DNA of 64,000 bases from Chloroflexota bacterium (GCA_019873645.1 JAIOAX010000002.1:124001-188000), one strand, 5' to 3'; positions 34,217 through 42,795 are shown, counted from the first letter of the stretch. Numbers and translations: made by a program. Notes: a model not told the origin generated them from the sequence alone.

Positions 34217-34258
34217 CGCCAGACCTGACAGGTTTCAGAAAACCTGTCAGGTCTGGCG
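34217..34258 (+). terminator. 19-bp perfect hairpin after the TrpB-like gene
   Basis: Arms at 34217-34235 and 34240-34258 pair perfectly around a CAGA loop. It contains AGACCTGACAGGTTT, the word also found inside the GT-C gene (23051-23084). No T-run follows, so it is a repeat element that may double as a terminator or transcript-end protector. Confidence 0.65.
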
Positions 34259-34262
34259 ATGG

Positions 34263-34290
34263 TTGCATGCCGTACAGGAATGTGTATACT
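34263..34290 (+). promoter_or_regulatory. Candidate promoter upstream of the second GT2
   Basis: TTGCAT (34263-34268) and TATACT (34285-34290) are spaced by 16 bases. The 14-mer GTATACTTAAATCA (34284-34297) recurs exactly at 54545-54558 before nadD. Confidence 0.45.
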
Positions 34291-34332
34291 TAAATCAGTC
34301 AAGCGTTAAACATCGTCTGGACGTAGATTCTC

Positions 34333-34397
34333 ACCGCGAATCACGCGAATCTTCGCCGATTTCTAAGGAATTCGCGTAGCTCAGCGGGATTCGCGGT
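34333..34397. repeat. ACCGCGAATC...GATTCGCGGT palindromic element
   Basis: Ten-base ends (34333-34342 and 34388-34397) and inner GCGAAT/ATTCGC arms can form a long imperfect hairpin. It resembles the dispersed gene-end elements in style but not in sequence. Confidence 0.6.
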
Positions 34398-34481
34398 TTA
34401 TTTTTTATGCGCTCACTCTCTGTGCTCGGGACGGTCTCCTGACCGCGCCCGCGCCAATCATAATCCATGTGTGAGGTGTCT

Positions 34482-35420
34482 ATGAATCCACGTTTTTCGG
34501 TTGTCGCGCCGGTTTACAACGAAGAGGAACTCGTCGAGAAATTCTATCAGCGCGTCCGTGATGTGATGACAGGACTTGGAGAGCCGTGGGAGCTGCTGCT
34601 GGTTGACGATGGCTGCCGCGACAAGTCGCCGGAACTGATGGATGCCATCTACGCGCAGGACCCGGAGCATGTTGTTGTCATTCACTTTGCGCGGAACTTC
34701 GGGCATCAAATTGCCATCACTGCCGGTATGGATCACGCGCGCGGTGATGCGGTGGTCGTCATTGACTCCGACTTGCAGGACCCGCCAGAGGTCATCCCTG
34801 AACTCATCGCCAAATGGCGTGAGGGCTACGAAGTTGTCTATGCTGTGCGCACCGAACGGGAGGGCGAGACGTGGTTCAAGCTCTTTACCGCACGGCTGTT
34901 TTACCGCATCATCCAGGCGCTCACGGATGTGGTCATTCCAATGGAAGCCGGGGACTTCCGCCTGCTGGATCGCAATGCCCTCGAAGCTCTCAAGCGTATG
35001 CGCGAACGCCATCGTTTTGTGCGGGCGATGGTCTCGTGGATCGGCTTCCGACAGATCGGCGTGCCGTACAAGCGGCATGCCCGCACCGCCGGCGAGACGA
35101 AATACCCGTTCAAGAAGATGTTCCGTCTGGCGCTGGATGCCATCACCGGCTTCTCGTTCTTCCCATTGAAGCTGACGCAGTGGACCGGTTTGACGGCCGT
35201 GATGTTGGGCTTGCTCCTGGCGCTGGTCCTGTTCATCATCCGGATGGGCGGCAGCGCGCCGTTGGCGGGACAGGGACTCACCGCCAGCCTGGTGCTTTTT
35301 ATGGGCGGCGTGCAATTGCTGGGCATCGGCATCCTCGGCGAATACATCGGTCGTATCTACGACGAAGTCCGTGACCGACCGCTCTATATCGTGCGAGAGG
35401 TTAAGAGAATCAGCGAGTAA
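34482..35420 (+). CDS. Glycosyltransferase family 2, GtrB/DPM1-like
   Basis: A 312-residue GT2 enzyme. It has FSVVAPVYNEEEL, LLVDDGCRDKS, the metal-binding DSDLQDPPE, FRLLDRNALEAL and GETKYPFKKM, and two C-terminal membrane helices (about 228-285). It is expected to transfer a sugar to polyprenyl phosphate. It interrupts the metabolic cluster and is a paralogue of 23778-24743. ATG 34482 is chosen over an ATG at 34467 because GAGGTG sits at the proper distance. Confidence 0.85.
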   Translation: MNPRFSVVAPVYNEEELVEKFYQRVRDVMTGLGEPWELLLVDDGCRDKSPELMDAIYAQDPEHVVVIHFARNFGHQIAITAGMDHARGDAVVVIDSDLQDPPEVIPELIAKWREGYEVVYAVRTEREGETWFKLFTARLFYRIIQALTDVVIPMEAGDFRLLDRNALEALKRMRERHRFVRAMVSWIGFRQIGVPYKRHARTAGETKYPFKKMFRLALDAITGFSFFPLKLTQWTGLTAVMLGLLLALVLFIIRMGGSAPLAGQGLTASLVLFMGGVQLLGIGILGEYIGRIYDEVRDRPLYIVREVKRISE

Positions 35421-35523
35421 AGAATCAGCGAAGAGAGAATGAAAGAATGAGCGAATGTAAAGAATGAGCGATTCGCTGATTCGCCGATTCTTCCATTCGC
35501 TGATTCACTGATTCTTCCATTCA
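35421..35523. repeat. GAATCAGCGA / TCGCTGATTC intergenic tract
   Basis: The left half has GAATCAGCGAAGAGAGAATG-type words and the right half their reverse complements (GATTCGCTGATTCGCCGATTC), so the tract can fold back. It is the same family as at 7100, 50500, 55200-55470 and 60250. Confidence 0.7.
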
Positions 35524-35537
35524 AAACGAGGTTTCCT

Positions 35538-36977
35538 ATGGCCCTGTGGGATGTTTACTACACCGTAACCAATCTGGATGACGCCATCCGCCTGCTGCGC
35601 GAACACAAGGAGAAAGCGCGCATTGTGGCTGGCGGCACCGATCTGCTCATTGAGATGCAGAACAAGGTACGCACGCCGAGCGTACTCATTGACGTAACCC
35701 GGGTGGGCGGATTGGACGAAATCCGTATGGGACTTGACGGCCTGATCCACATCGGGCCGATGGTGACGCATGCCCAGGCGGCCGCCTCGCCGTTGCTTCA
35801 GGAACAGGCACTGCCCCTGGCGCAGGCGTGCTGGTGGGTGGGCGCGCCGGCGCTGCGCAATCGCGGCACCATTATGGGAAATCTCGTCACGGCTTCTCCG
35901 GCAAACGATACCATTACCGCCCTGCGCGCCTTGCGCGCCAGCCTGATCCTGCGCAGCGAACGCGGCGACCGAATCATGCCCCTCTCCGATTTCTATACCG
36001 GCGTCCGCCGCACGGTTCTGGAGCCGGATGAGATGGTGGTAGACTTGACGTTCGCGCCGCTGAACGAAAATCAGCGTGGGGTGTATCTCAAATTGGGATT
36101 GCGGCGCGTCCTGGCGATTGCCGTCACCAATGTCGCCATCGTCTTAACCTTTGACGAAAACCGCAACATAACCGGTGCGCGTATTGCCCTGGGCAGCGTC
36201 GCGCCGACGATCATCCGTGCTTCGGAGGCCGAAGCCGCCTTAAAAGGCACGCCGCTCAGTGCCGGGAGCATCGCGGAGGCCGCCAACCGCGCCGCGCAGG
36301 CCGCCCGTCCCATTGATGATGTGCGTGGCTCCGCCTGGTTCCGCACCGAGGAAGTGCGCGCGCTCGTGCAGCGTGGCCTGGAGGCCATCCAAATGGACGC
36401 CCCGCGCCTGGGCCTGCCGGAACCTGATGCGATGGTGCGTTTGGGAGGCAAAGCCAAACGTCTGCCCAAACTCTGCGGGCCGACCATTGCCCATCATGCC
36501 GACGGCGATGAACCCATTCAGTGCGTCGTCAATGGCGAAAATGTCTCGGTGCAGGGGGCCAACGGCAAGACGCTGTTGCGCATGCTGCGCGAAGACCTGG
36601 GGTTGACCGGCTCGAAACCCGGCTGTGAGGAAGGCGAATGTGGCGCCTGCACCATCTGGCTCGACGGTATGGCGACGCTGGCCTGCCTCACGCCCGCCCC
36701 GCGCGCTCACGGGGCGCGGATCACGACCATCGAGGGGTTGAGCAAGGATGGGGAACTGCATCCCGTGCAGGAAGCCTTTATTAAAGAAGATGCCGTCCAA
36801 TGCGGCTACTGCACCCCTGGTTTTGTGATGAGCGCCGCCAAGCTGCTGGAAGAAATTCCCCATCCCACGCAAGAGCAGATCAAAACCGCGCTCAGCGGTA
36901 ACCTCTGTCGCTGCACCGGCTATTACAAGATCATCCGCGCCGTTGAAGCGGCGGCAATGGCGGGAAGCAAGAACTAA
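35538..36977 (+). CDS. Molybdenum hydroxylase FAD-binding and 2Fe-2S subunits fused in one chain (XdhB-XdhC-like)
   Basis: A 479-residue fusion. Residues 1 to about 290 are the FAD-binding subunit (VAGGTDLLIEMQ, NRGTIMGNLVTASPANDT). Residues about 325-479 are the iron-sulfur subunit, with plant-type CEEGECGACTIWLDG...C and the second cluster CGYCTPGFVMSA...GNLCRCTGY. These subunits pass electrons from the molybdenum site in xanthine-dehydrogenase-type enzymes and are more often separate genes. The Mo subunit gene lies 2.9 kb downstream, separated by toxin-antitoxin and other genes. Substrate (a purine or other N-heterocycle) is inferred from context only. Confidence 0.88.
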   Translation: MALWDVYYTVTNLDDAIRLLREHKEKARIVAGGTDLLIEMQNKVRTPSVLIDVTRVGGLDEIRMGLDGLIHIGPMVTHAQAAASPLLQEQALPLAQACWWVGAPALRNRGTIMGNLVTASPANDTITALRALRASLILRSERGDRIMPLSDFYTGVRRTVLEPDEMVVDLTFAPLNENQRGVYLKLGLRRVLAIAVTNVAIVLTFDENRNITGARIALGSVAPTIIRASEAEAALKGTPLSAGSIAEAANRAAQAARPIDDVRGSAWFRTEEVRALVQRGLEAIQMDAPRLGLPEPDAMVRLGGKAKRLPKLCGPTIAHHADGDEPIQCVVNGENVSVQGANGKTLLRMLREDLGLTGSKPGCEEGECGACTIWLDGMATLACLTPAPRAHGARITTIEGLSKDGELHPVQEAFIKEDAVQCGYCTPGFVMSAAKLLEEIPHPTQEQIKTALSGNLCRCTGYYKIIRAVEAAAMAGSKN

Positions 36978-37027
36978 AGCGATAGCGCTGATTCTTGTGT
37001 ACTGAAGATAATTTGGGGAGTAGCGAG

Positions 37028-37243
37028 ATGGAGATGATTACGCTGAATATAGGAGAACAGCAACTCAAAGATATATTCAAGCAAGCATTGTTGGAGATTT
37101 TTGAGGAACGCCAGGATTTGGCCGAAGCGCTGTTTCAGGAAGCATTAGAAGATTGGGGGTTACTTCAGGCAATACGAGAAGGGGAGACTTCACCTGCTGT
37201 CTCCAGAGAAGCTGTCTTTACCGCCTTAGAGGCTATTGAATGA
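37028..37243 (+). CDS. Small antitoxin-like protein
   Basis: A 71-residue acidic protein, largely helical by composition (LKDIFKQALLEIFEERQDLAEALFQEALEDW). It overlaps the RelE-like gene by four bases (ATGA), the usual arrangement of an antitoxin before its toxin. No clear family signature is visible, and a DNA-binding part would have to be the short N terminus. ATG 37028 has GGGGAG eight bases upstream. Confidence 0.65.
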   Translation: MEMITLNIGEQQLKDIFKQALLEIFEERQDLAEALFQEALEDWGLLQAIREGETSPAVSREAVFTALEAIE

Positions 37244-37506
37244 AGGTTATCTACAAAAACAGTTTCTTGAAAGACGTGCGCAAAATCAAGGAACGTGCAT
37301 TGGCAATGCGCGTCAAAGAAGTCCTCGAAGCTATTGAGCAAGCCGAAACATTGCAGGAGATCGTAAACCTCAAACAGTTGAAAGGTTCAACGGGGTATTA
37401 TCGCATTCGTGTTGGCGATTACCGCATCGGTTTACGGGTTGATGGTGAAACTGTTACTTTAATTCGCTTCTTGCATCGCAAAGAAGTCTATCGCTATTTC
37501 CCTTAA
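37240..37506 (+). CDS. RelE/ParE-family toxin
   Basis: An 88-residue basic protein with the RelE fold pattern: an N-terminal Lys-rich strand-helix (VIYKNSFLKDVRKIK), LKQLKGSTGYYRIRVGDYRIGLRVDG, and IRFLHRKEVYRYFP at the end. Such toxins cut ribosome-bound mRNA or act as gyrase poisons. The overlap with the upstream acidic gene supports a type II pair. It lies between the FAD/FeS subunit and the rest of the hydroxylase cluster. Confidence 0.82.
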   Translation: MKVIYKNSFLKDVRKIKERALAMRVKEVLEAIEQAETLQEIVNLKQLKGSTGYYRIRVGDYRIGLRVDGETVTLIRFLHRKEVYRYFP

Positions 37507-37515
37507 TTTTTGGCT

Positions 37516-39231
37516 ATGAAACGCAAAATCCCTAAAAAGGGCGCGGATGCCATCACGCTGTATACCCGCACATACTACTCGCTGCTACGGACCACCAATG
37601 TCGTGCAAATCCGCTCGCTCGAAGAGACGTATATGGGGATGCAGTCCTCACTGCACACGGCATCCACGAAGCAGAAGCCGGATATGTCGGCCTTCATCTA
37701 CGGTAGCCTGCGCCTGCCGCGCTGCATCCTGGAGACGCGGCTGGTCATCCTCGGCCAAAGCCAGGAAGTGTTCCAGCAGCGCGGCTATCCCGACGTGGAA
37801 TCCTGGCAACCCGTTGCCGCCCAGGCGCGCCGCCGGCGGATGTTCTTCGACGGGCAAGGGACCCTGGCCGCCTACATCGCCAGCATCTCCGATATTGACG
37901 ATCTGGTGCCCATCCTGACGGCTTTTCAGATCGAATGGAACAAAATGCACGATCTGATCGGCTTGCAGGCCGGTCTATCCGAGCGGCTGCAAGCCTGGGC
38001 TACAACCGGCGCGCCGGACCCTGCGCTTATGGAAGAGACGCGCACCATCCTGCGGCTCTCACCGAAAGACTGGCAACGCCTGGAACAGGCGTGGGACGTG
38101 GATTTTCCCCGCCTGTTGTCTCACATCGCCGCGAGGCGTCAGCGGCTCACGATTCGCTTGCTGGCCGGCTCGTACATCGCTTACCGGCGGGCCACACAAC
38201 AGTGGTGGGACCGCGTCAGGCAGTACGTGCCCTTCGACCTTTCCGCGCGGCCTACCTATTTCGTTTCCAGCAATACCCATAGCCTGGTGAATATGCTCAC
38301 TGGCTTCGCCTTGCGCCACGAAGCGGAGCTGCTGGCCTATCTGGAGTCGGGCGCCGACCCGGCTCTGTACCTTGAGGCGCAGCGCATCCGCCAGCACGAA
38401 GTGCCGAGCAATTGGGCGAATTTCTTATATTACACCCAGCGCAAATACCTGGCTTCCCCCGAAGGCCAGACTTTACGCGAAGCGCGGCGGCGCTATGAGA
38501 TCGAACACGGCATCATCCGCATTCCCAGCCAGCACACTTTCGATCTTGAAGTCCAGGTGATCGAGCTGGCGCGCTTGAATCCCGATGACGTTGATCCCCG
38601 CTTGCGCGACCTGCCGTTGGACGCTTTGCGCCGCAGCAACGCCATCATCTTGAATATTGACTATCCGCTTGGCTTTGCGGCGTATCATCTGCTGACGCGG
38701 TTGGCGGTCAACGTGGGGGAACTGCGCGGTGCGTACATCATCGGCAAAGCCGCCACCCTCAACGGGCGCATCGGCGACGTGCTGATTCCCAACACCGTCT
38801 ACGACGAACATTCGCGCAACACCTATCTGTTCAATAACGTTTTCACCGCGCAGGATGTCGCACCCTATATCGTCTACGGCGACGTGCTGGACAACCAGCG
38901 CGCTATCAGCGTGCATGGGACCTTCCTCCAGAATCGTCAGTATATGGAGGGCTTCCTGGATGCCGGTTACACGGACGTGGAGATGGAGTCCGGGCCCTAT
39001 CTTTCCGCTTTCTACGAATTTGTCCGCCCACGCCGCTATCCCACCAACGAGCTGGTCAACCTGTACACCGTCCCCTTTGAGATCGGCATCCTGCACTACG
39101 CCTCCGATACGCCGATGAGCAAAGGCAAAAATCTCGGCGCGCAGAGCATGTCCTACTTTGGGATGGACCCTACCTACGCCAGCACGGTCGCCGTGCTGCG
39201 GCGGATTTTGGGGTTGGAGACACGAAAATAG
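37516..39231 (+). CDS. Large protein of unknown function with nucleoside-phosphorylase-like C-terminal region
   Basis: A 571-residue soluble protein. The N-terminal 350 residues are helical and unfamiliar. From about 375 the pattern resembles the nucleoside phosphorylase/nucleosidase fold: NIDYPLGFAAYHLL, GELRGAYIIGKAATLNGRIGDVLIPN, then the acidic TDVEMESGPYLSAFYE, which recalls the purine-binding VEME segment of those enzymes. A C-terminal SKGKNLGAQSMSYFG follows. I do not recognise a named family with confidence. Position inside the hydroxylase cluster makes purine nucleoside cleavage an attractive hypothesis. ATG 37516 is used; no good ribosome binding site is seen. Confidence 0.6.
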   Translation: MKRKIPKKGADAITLYTRTYYSLLRTTNVVQIRSLEETYMGMQSSLHTASTKQKPDMSAFIYGSLRLPRCILETRLVILGQSQEVFQQRGYPDVESWQPVAAQARRRRMFFDGQGTLAAYIASISDIDDLVPILTAFQIEWNKMHDLIGLQAGLSERLQAWATTGAPDPALMEETRTILRLSPKDWQRLEQAWDVDFPRLLSHIAARRQRLTIRLLAGSYIAYRRATQQWWDRVRQYVPFDLSARPTYFVSSNTHSLVNMLTGFALRHEAELLAYLESGADPALYLEAQRIRQHEVPSNWANFLYYTQRKYLASPEGQTLREARRRYEIEHGIIRIPSQHTFDLEVQVIELARLNPDDVDPRLRDLPLDALRRSNAIILNIDYPLGFAAYHLLTRLAVNVGELRGAYIIGKAATLNGRIGDVLIPNTVYDEHSRNTYLFNNVFTAQDVAPYIVYGDVLDNQRAISVHGTFLQNRQYMEGFLDAGYTDVEMESGPYLSAFYEFVRPRRYPTNELVNLYTVPFEIGILHYASDTPMSKGKNLGAQSMSYFGMDPTYASTVAVLRRILGLETRK

Positions 39232-39234
39232 GAT

Positions 39235-39275
39235 GAGGGATTGGGGATTAGTGACTGGCAATCAGTAGCCGGAGA
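39235..39275. repeat. Short GATTGGGGATT tract
   Basis: GAGGGATTGGGGATTAGTGACTGG-type words lie just after the preceding stop codon. Same family as at 3942 and 25657. Confidence 0.5.
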
Positions 39276-39309
39276 TGAAAGGTGCGAAAGGCTGCGGAGG
39301 AGTGATAAA

Positions 39310-39638
39310 ATGACAGCAACGTCAAATAGCGCCACAGAAAACTTAATTGCGGCAATGACCGAGCGGATTGTACAACAGTTCGATCCCTTGCGCATCATTC
39401 TGTTCGGCTCGCAGGCGCGCGGTGATGCCGGGCCATGGAGTGATGTAGATTTGCTCATCGTATTACCAGAGAAGTGAGGAACAAACGCGAGGCTGCAATT
39501 GAGATTCGACGCGCATTGGCACATTTCACAGTCAGCAAGGACATTATTGTGACTACCCCGAATGAGATCAGGCAACGGGGCGATTTGGTTGGCACAATTC
39601 TACGTCCGGCATTACGAGATAGGGAAAATATTATATGA
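39310..39638 (+). pseudogene. Frameshifted MNT-type nucleotidyltransferase
   Basis: The first frame gives 55 residues with the nucleotidyltransferase signature LFGSQARGDAGPWSDVDLLIVLPE and then stops at 39475-39477. The expected continuation (VRNKREAAIEIRRALAHFTVSKDI...) is open in another frame from about 39474 to the stop at 39636-39638. One missing or two extra bases at GAGAAGTG would explain it. MNT proteins are antitoxins of HEPN toxins, and the next gene is a HEPN. A sequencing or assembly error is possible. Confidence 0.75.
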
Positions 39639-39838
39639 GCGAGACTGAGCGGCATTTGGAAACACGTCGCTGGTTACAATACGCTGAGGAAGATCTTTGT
39701 GCGGCGGAGAGAATGTTGCAGCAGAAAGATACATTGCCGCGCCATATCTGCTGGTTGGCGCAACAAGCCGCTGAGAAAACTCTCAGATTTAGCCCAACAC
39801 GGATTTGTGTGGTAACGAACAATGAGGCAATACTATGA
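39635..39838 (+). pseudogene. Truncated HEPN-domain protein
   Basis: Sixty-seven residues overlap the MNT stop by ATGA. ETERHLETRRWLQYAEEDLCAAERML and HICWLAQQAAEKTLR match the first half of a HEPN domain. After AAEK the normal ALKA... continuation is lost and 14 unrelated residues lead to the stop, which overlaps the Mo-subunit start. The HEPN RNase motif is therefore absent. The partner MNT is frameshifted too, so the pair looks dead. Confidence 0.75.
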
Positions 39839-42057
39839 AATACAATGTTGTCGGCCAGGCCGTTCCCCGTATTGACGCCCGCGCGAAAGTGACCGGCGTG
39901 GCGCCCTATCCCGGCGATCTTGTGATGGAAGGCATGCTGTCTATGAAGCTGCTGTTCGCCGGCCGTCCGCATGCGCGCATTGTGAGCCTGGATACGCGGG
40001 CCGCCGAGACGCTGCCGGGCGTGGTGGCCGTGTTCACCTCCAAAGATGTGCCGGTGAATGAATATGGTCTGCAATACCCCGATCAGCCGGTGCTCTGCGG
40101 CCCCTGCGCCAAAGCAGGCGCCGACGTGGTGCGCTTTGTCGGCGATCAGGTGGCGGCCGTCGTCGCCGAAACGGAGGACATCGCGGCCCGCGCCGTCGAG
40201 TTGATCGCTGTGGAATACGCCGACCTGCCCGTCATCTCCGACCCGCGCGACGCGCTCAAACCCGACGCCCCGCGCCTGCACCCTCCCTATCCGGGCATTG
40301 ACATCCACCCGGAACTGGTCTTCGACGGCAATATCGCCTCCCGACATCGCATCAACCGCGGCGATGTGGAAGCCGCATTCGAGCAGGCCGCTGTGGTGGT
40401 GGAGGCCGAGTACGAAATCCCCGGCCAGGAGCATGCCTACCTGCAACCGGAGGCCGGCCTGGCGTATGTGGATGAGGAAGAGCGCGTCACGGTCATTGTC
40501 GCCGGGCAATGGGCGCACGAGGACCGCGCGCAGATCGCCCATGCCCTGGCGCTGCCGCCGGAGCGCGTGCGCGTCATCTATCCGGCCATCGGCGGGGCGT
40601 TCGGCGGGCGGGAGGATATGTCCGTGCAGATCGTGCTGGCGCTGGCGGCCTGGAAGCTGCGGCGGCCGGTCAAGATCGTGTGGAGCCGCCGCGAATCCAT
40701 CCTCGGACACCACAAGCGCCATCGCGCCTTTGCTCGCGCGCGCTGGGCCGCCACTCAAGAAGGGGACCTGCTGGCCGCGGAGACGGAAGTGATTGCCGAT
40801 GCCGGCGCGTATGTCTACACGACCAACAAGGTGATGGGCAATCTGCTGTTGACCTGTAACGGCCCGTATCGCATCCCCAACGTCAAAACCGAAGTGCTCG
40901 GTGTCTACACCAACAACATCCCCGGCGGCGCCTTTCGCGGCTTCGGTGCCCCGCAGGGCAACTTCATCGCCGAGTCGCAGATGAACAAGCTGGCCGAGGC
41001 GTTGGCGATGGACCCGGTGGAACTGCGGCTGCGCAACCTCATCGGCCCCGGCGACCCTATGCCCTGGGGCCGCCCGCTCCCCGATGACGCACGCGGCCTG
41101 AAGCAAGCCCTGCTCGCCGCGGCCAAAGCGCTGGGGTGGGAAAAGACCGCCGCCGGTTGGCGCGCGCCGGCCACGGAAGCCGGCCGCGGCGTGGGGATTG
41201 CGTTGGGCTTCAAGAACATCGGCTATTCTTTCGGCTACCAGGAAAACGCCTGGGCGGCCATTGAACTGCGCGGGGATACCGATATCGAAGAAGCCGTGGT
41301 CTACGCGGCCAGCTCGGACGTCGGCCAGGGGACCCGCACCGTCATCTGCCAGATGGCGGCGGAAGCGCTCTCCCTGCCCTTTGACAGAGTGCGTCTCGAA
41401 GCCGCCGATACGGCCATCACCGGCAGCGCCGGCTCGTGCTCGGCCTCGCGGATGACGTTTATGATCGGCAATGCGGTGCGCGGCGCGGCCGCCGCAGCGT
41501 TGGAGAAGTGGCGGGATGAAGAACGCCCGGCCCGGGCCGAATACACCTACCTGGCGCCCAGGACCACCCAAATTGACCCCTACACTGGCGACGGCGACCC
41601 CAATTTCGCCTACGGCTACGTCGCCATTGCCGCCGAAGTCGTGGTTGACCCGCGCACCGGCGAATGTACTTTTCCGCGCCTCGCCTGCGCCAACGACGTG
41701 GGGCAGGCCATCAACCCGCGCCTGCTCGAAGGGCAAATCGAAGGCGGCGTGGTGCAGGCGCTCGGCTGGGCGACGACGGAAAACTTCATCCAGCGCGCCG
41801 GCTATCCGCTGACCACCACCCTGAGCACCTATCTCATCCCGACCATCGCGGACATCCCGCAGCGCGTGATCCCCATCATCCTCGAAAACCCCGCCCCCGG
41901 CGGCCCCTGGGGCGCGCGCGGTATGGGCGAAATGCCGTTCATCGCCGTCGCCGCCGCCGTGCACCACGCCCTGCGCAACGCCACCGGCGTGTGGTACAAC
42001 CGTTTTCCGTTCACCGTGGAGCGGGTCTTACGTGGATTGAGAGGCAAAACGGAATGA
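39835..42057 (+). CDS. Xanthine dehydrogenase-family molybdopterin-binding subunit
   Basis: A 740-residue molybdenum hydroxylase large subunit. N-terminal VVGQAVPRIDARAKVTG is the usual opening, followed by GGAFGGREDMSVQ, GGAFRGFGAPQGNF and SSDVGQGTRTV. The active-site base is the Glu699 of GARGMGEMPF. No Se-Cys codon is evident. It should pair with the FAD/2Fe-2S fusion at 35538 to hydroxylate a purine or related heterocycle. The start ATGA overlaps the truncated HEPN, and its stop overlaps the intact HEPN start. Confidence 0.9.
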   Translation: MKYNVVGQAVPRIDARAKVTGVAPYPGDLVMEGMLSMKLLFAGRPHARIVSLDTRAAETLPGVVAVFTSKDVPVNEYGLQYPDQPVLCGPCAKAGADVVRFVGDQVAAVVAETEDIAARAVELIAVEYADLPVISDPRDALKPDAPRLHPPYPGIDIHPELVFDGNIASRHRINRGDVEAAFEQAAVVVEAEYEIPGQEHAYLQPEAGLAYVDEEERVTVIVAGQWAHEDRAQIAHALALPPERVRVIYPAIGGAFGGREDMSVQIVLALAAWKLRRPVKIVWSRRESILGHHKRHRAFARARWAATQEGDLLAAETEVIADAGAYVYTTNKVMGNLLLTCNGPYRIPNVKTEVLGVYTNNIPGGAFRGFGAPQGNFIAESQMNKLAEALAMDPVELRLRNLIGPGDPMPWGRPLPDDARGLKQALLAAAKALGWEKTAAGWRAPATEAGRGVGIALGFKNIGYSFGYQENAWAAIELRGDTDIEEAVVYAASSDVGQGTRTVICQMAAEALSLPFDRVRLEAADTAITGSAGSCSASRMTFMIGNAVRGAAAAALEKWRDEERPARAEYTYLAPRTTQIDPYTGDGDPNFAYGYVAIAAEVVVDPRTGECTFPRLACANDVGQAINPRLLEGQIEGGVVQALGWATTENFIQRAGYPLTTTLSTYLIPTIADIPQRVIPIILENPAPGGPWGARGMGEMPFIAVAAAVHHALRNATGVWYNRFPFTVERVLRGLRGKTE

Positions 42058-42455
42058 ATCGCTACAGGGATTGGTTCGACCAGGCAAAACGCGATTTAGA
42101 GCGCGCCAAACTCGATGTCCAATACGAGTTTTGGGAATGGGCGTGCTTCACGTCACAGCAAGCGGCGGAGAAAGCGGTCAAGGCAATGCTGATGTTTCAC
42201 AACCTGGCCGTTTGGGGGCATGGCATATCGGCGATATTGCGGCAGCAGGACATTGTGCCGGTTCCGCCAGATATTATGGAGAAGGCGCAACTGTTGGATG
42301 CGCATTACATTCCCGCGCGTTATCCCAATGGATTCCCCGTCGGCAAACCGGCGGACTACTATAACGCGCACAAAGCGCAGGAGGCGTTTAATGCCGCCGC
42401 TGACATCCTCCGATTCTGTGAGGCTTGTCTCGCTGAACCGGAACAAAGTGCTTGA
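42054..42455 (+). CDS. HEPN-domain protein (putative toxin)
   Basis: A 133-residue HEPN protein. DWFDQAKRDLERAKLDVQYEFWEWACFTSQQAAEKAVKAML is the classic first helix pair, and the second half ends YYNAHKAQEAFNAAADILRFC. HEPN proteins paired with MNT nucleotidyltransferases form toxin-antitoxin modules in which MNT adenylylates the HEPN RNase. The expected Rx4-6H RNase motif is not obvious. Overlaps: four bases with the Mo subunit and 65 with the MNT gene that follows. Confidence 0.83.
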   Translation: MNRYRDWFDQAKRDLERAKLDVQYEFWEWACFTSQQAAEKAVKAMLMFHNLAVWGHGISAILRQQDIVPVPPDIMEKAQLLDAHYIPARYPNGFPVGKPADYYNAHKAQEAFNAAADILRFCEACLAEPEQSA

Positions 42456-42795
42456 GGCCTTGCGTGAGAGCGCGCAACGGGCGCGGGACGCACACCCAGA
42501 GGTGCTCGAAGTACACCTGTTCGGCTCTCTGGCGCGCGGCAATTATACGGGCACCAGTGACGCCGATGTGCTGATCATCCTGAACCACACGCCCGAAACC
42601 GACCCGCTCCGACGGGTGTTGACCTTTATGCCTTATTTCGATGTTCCCTGCGGTGTGGATTTGCTCGTCTACACTCGCGCGGAATTGCAACAGGCCTTAG
42701 CGCATAACCCTTTCATCCAACACGCCTGGGCCGAAAAACATCCCCTGCTGCTCTCCCAGGCGGAAGATCACTCCATGCCAAACGGCAACCGGTGA
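42391..42795 (+). CDS. MNT-type nucleotidyltransferase (putative antitoxin)
   Basis: A 134-residue protein with the minimal nucleotidyltransferase signature VHLFGSLARGNYTGTSDADVLIIL (GSxAR...SDADV), then VDLLVYTRAEL. It overlaps the HEPN gene upstream by 65 bases and likely neutralises it. ATG 42391 is the first in-frame ATG that leaves a normal-length N terminus. Its 3' end overlaps the convergent membrane-protein gene by 28 bases. Confidence 0.82.
   Translation: MPPLTSSDSVRLVSLNRNKVLEALRESAQRARDAHPEVLEVHLFGSLARGNYTGTSDADVLIILNHTPETDPLRRVLTFMPYFDVPCGVDLLVYTRAELQQALAHNPFIQHAWAEKHPLLLSQAEDHSMPNGNR

Noticed and set aside
39631..41967. 778-residue minus-strand open frame
   Set aside because: It is antisense to the molybdopterin subunit gene, which has full family motifs. 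Long antisense frames are expected in G/C-rich codon usage.
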